DNA from: Takifugu bimaculatus
Lineage: Eukaryota > Chordata > Actinopteri > Tetraodontiformes > Tetraodontidae
Length of the DNA stretch: 64,000 nt
Assembly: GCA_004026145.2 (NCBI GenBank)
Contig: CP034975.1
Coordinates: 9,953,418-10,017,417 of the forward strand
Reading direction: 5' to 3'
The translations under genes and the position numbers were made by a program. Below are positions 63,101 through 64,000 of this stretch, in pieces (position 1 is the first letter of the stretch; the number at the start of each line of letters is the position of its first letter). The notes beneath the pieces are model-generated. The model was not told the origin of the DNA. It did no database searches and was given only the letters and a program-made list of their open reading frames with translations.

Positions 63101-64000
63101 GCCAAGATTTGGCTTGATAGTTCTGTTGTAAGTCCCACAAATAATCAAAAACTAAAACTCTTGCGTGGCATTAAGCGTATGTCCCCTGGTCAGGGAATAC
63201 ACCGGATGGATGTTTTTTTTGCTGGCAGCTTCCGGGCGTTTGTTGTTTCCTTTCATTCAGCAGCCCATAATTTGAATGTGTGCGCTTAGTGTTGAGTCAT
63301 CACTTCTGCGAATATTGACATCTTGGGTGACAGATGAGGTTTTACTTCACTGCTCATGCCCAGAGGTCTGCTTCCTGTGGTGTGCATGCCAGTTTTCTGA
63401 CAAGAAGATTAGAGCTCTCCGTCAGATTTATTGGTCCAAATCGATACCTTAAAAAAAGACAAATTCCTTTGTCATACATCACACGCCATCGCTTAATGTT
63501 AGCAGGGACCTTTTGTTTAACTGTTTGAATCACCTCCATCAAATGCATATTGTTTTCTATTTATGTTTAATTTTTTGTATTTATGGCAACCAAGAACTAA
63601 AATCTTTATATTTGCAGACATTATCCTGAACTTCCGCACCACCTATGTAAGCCAGTCAGGTCAGGTGGTTTATGAGTCCCGTTCCATCTGCATTCATTAT
63701 GTCCGAACCTGGTTCTTTGTGGACCTGGTTGCTGCGCTGCCCTTTGACCTTCTGTATGCCTTCAACATCACAGTGGTGAGTGCCCAACAATATAACAATA
63801 GCATCTGATAGCACTTGCTTTCCAAACTGTGACACCATATTACACTATGTCCTCTGTGCCTGCCTTGGCTCTGCAGACCTCCTTGGTCCACCTACTCAAG
63901 ACTGTGCGCCTGCTGCGCCTCCTTCGCCTGCTTCAGAAGCTGGATCGTTACTCCCAGTATAGCGCCATGGTGCTCACATTATTAATGTCCATGTTTGCTC
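48160..64000 (+). CDS. kcnh4: Voltage-gated potassium channel KCNH4 (ELK type), 5' part, truncated by window end
   Basis: Pore-forming subunit of an ELK voltage-gated K+ channel in neuronal plasma membrane. Exons: 48160-48235, 55666-55899, 56575-56706, 57050-57183, 62579-62819, 63618-63775 and 63877 to the window end; 366 residues plus one base, about one third of a full channel. Residues 1-25 are the PAS-cap (MPVMKGLLAPQNTFLD) and the PAS domain follows (YCSDGFCELTGF, FWCLLDIVPIKNEKGE). S1 is LWDWLILLATFYVAVTV. S2 runs into DIILNFRTTYVSQSGQVV. S3 contains WFFVDLVAALPFDLLYAF. S4 is the arginine ladder TVRLLRLLRLLQKLDRYSQ. S5 begins at MVLTLLMSMFA. Residues alone fit KCNH4 and KCNH8 about equally; ghdc immediately upstream supports kcnh4. 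The intron after exon 5 uses a GC donor. Confidence 0.93.
51740..52080 (-). mobile_element. Decayed Tc1/mariner-type transposase fragment
   Basis: On the minus strand, remnants of the DDE transposase occur in the correct order but in different frames. These are a VLGCFS block (about 51959-51985, for WGCFS), VFQQDNAKP (about 51839-51866, carrying the second catalytic Asp) and SPDLKPIGSTWD (about 51743-51782, for the SPDLNPIEHLWD block), with an in-frame stop before the last. Frame changes and stops show it is dead. Terminal inverted repeats were not found. Confidence 0.6.
54748..55018 (+). mobile_element. tRNA-derived SINE, copy 2
   Basis: Same family as the element at 41582-41850: GGCGGTGGTAGCTCAGTCTG at the 5' end, GAGACAAAACCTAGAA after the tRNA-like part, then AAGGTACCCTTGAGCAA and a shared CATCCAGG...CCTGCCTT...CCCTCCCC section. 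Box B (GGTTCCTGGATC) is more decayed than in copy 1. It lies in kcnh4 intron 1. Confidence 0.8.
57472..57686 (+). repeat. (CA)n-headed dispersed repeat, copy B (shortened)
   Basis: A CA run, then ATCTTTGTGAGGACTTTCATG, then directly a 3' module with GTTGTGGGGACCAACC and GAGTATTTTGGTAGTCAG, ending in a second CA tract (57648-57686). The middle CCTAAC-rich section of copies A and C is missing. Confidence 0.7.
58445..58715 (+). repeat. (CA)n-headed dispersed repeat, copy C
   Basis: A CA-rich head, CTTTGTGAGGACTTTCATAG, a long degenerate CCTAAC-type section (about 58540-58600), GTTGTGGGGATTTGCC and AATATTTTGGTACTC, in the same order as copy A. Located in kcnh4 intron 4, about 0.9 kb after copy B and in the same orientation. 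Confidence 0.75.
62820..63617 (+). other. kcnh4: kcnh4 intron 5, GC-AG type
   Basis: The exon before it ends Ile-Leu-G at 62819 and the next exon begins AC-ATT-ATC at 63618, restoring the conserved Leu-Asp-Ile-Ile-Leu-Asn of S2. The donor is therefore AG|GCAAGT, with GC in place of GT; the acceptor is TTTGCAG. The nearest GT (four bases later) would break the frame. Confidence 0.85.

Overview
This is a vertebrate nuclear window, almost certainly from a ray-finned (teleost) fish. Coding sequence is split into many short exons with GT-AG introns. The intergenic DNA carries long (AG)n, (TG)n, (CTAT)n and (CATC)n microsatellites and tRNA-derived SINEs of fish type, and the genes are compact versions of known vertebrate families. 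There are no prokaryotic features.

Layout. Six protein genes can be reconstructed exon by exon. (1) stac2 (+), 1621-13980, an SH3/C1 adaptor of L-type calcium channels. (2) rpl19 (-), 21679-23398, ribosomal protein eL19, convergent with stac2. (3) A mitochondrial glycerol-3-phosphate acyltransferase, most like gpat2 (+), 26453-34306, with a probable non-coding first exon near 24000-24230. (4) A divergent FERM-domain gene of the FRMD1/FRMD6 group (+), 37046 to about 40007. (5) ghdc (+), 40541-44430, a GH3-domain protein. (6) The first seven coding exons of kcnh4 (+), an ELK-type voltage-gated potassium channel, from 48160 and cut by the window edge inside S5.

Context. stac2/rpl19 convergent, and ghdc followed by kcnh4 in the same direction, both match human chromosome 17 (17q12 and 17q21.2). 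Here the two blocks lie side by side with the acyltransferase and FERM genes between them. The human neighbour hcrt, expected between ghdc and kcnh4, was not seen. The genes do not form a pathway; this is ordinary eukaryotic neighbourhood.

Most notable observations. Single-base frame breaks sit inside two otherwise well conserved exons (stac2 exon 8 and ghdc exon 8); both look like assembly indels or young lesions. kcnh4 has a GC-AG intron. A (CA)n-headed dispersed repeat occurs three times, one copy starting about 10 bases after a gpat2 splice donor. A SINE abuts a ghdc splice acceptor. A decayed Tc1/mariner-type transposase lies in kcnh4 intron 1. I found no convincing new biological system.
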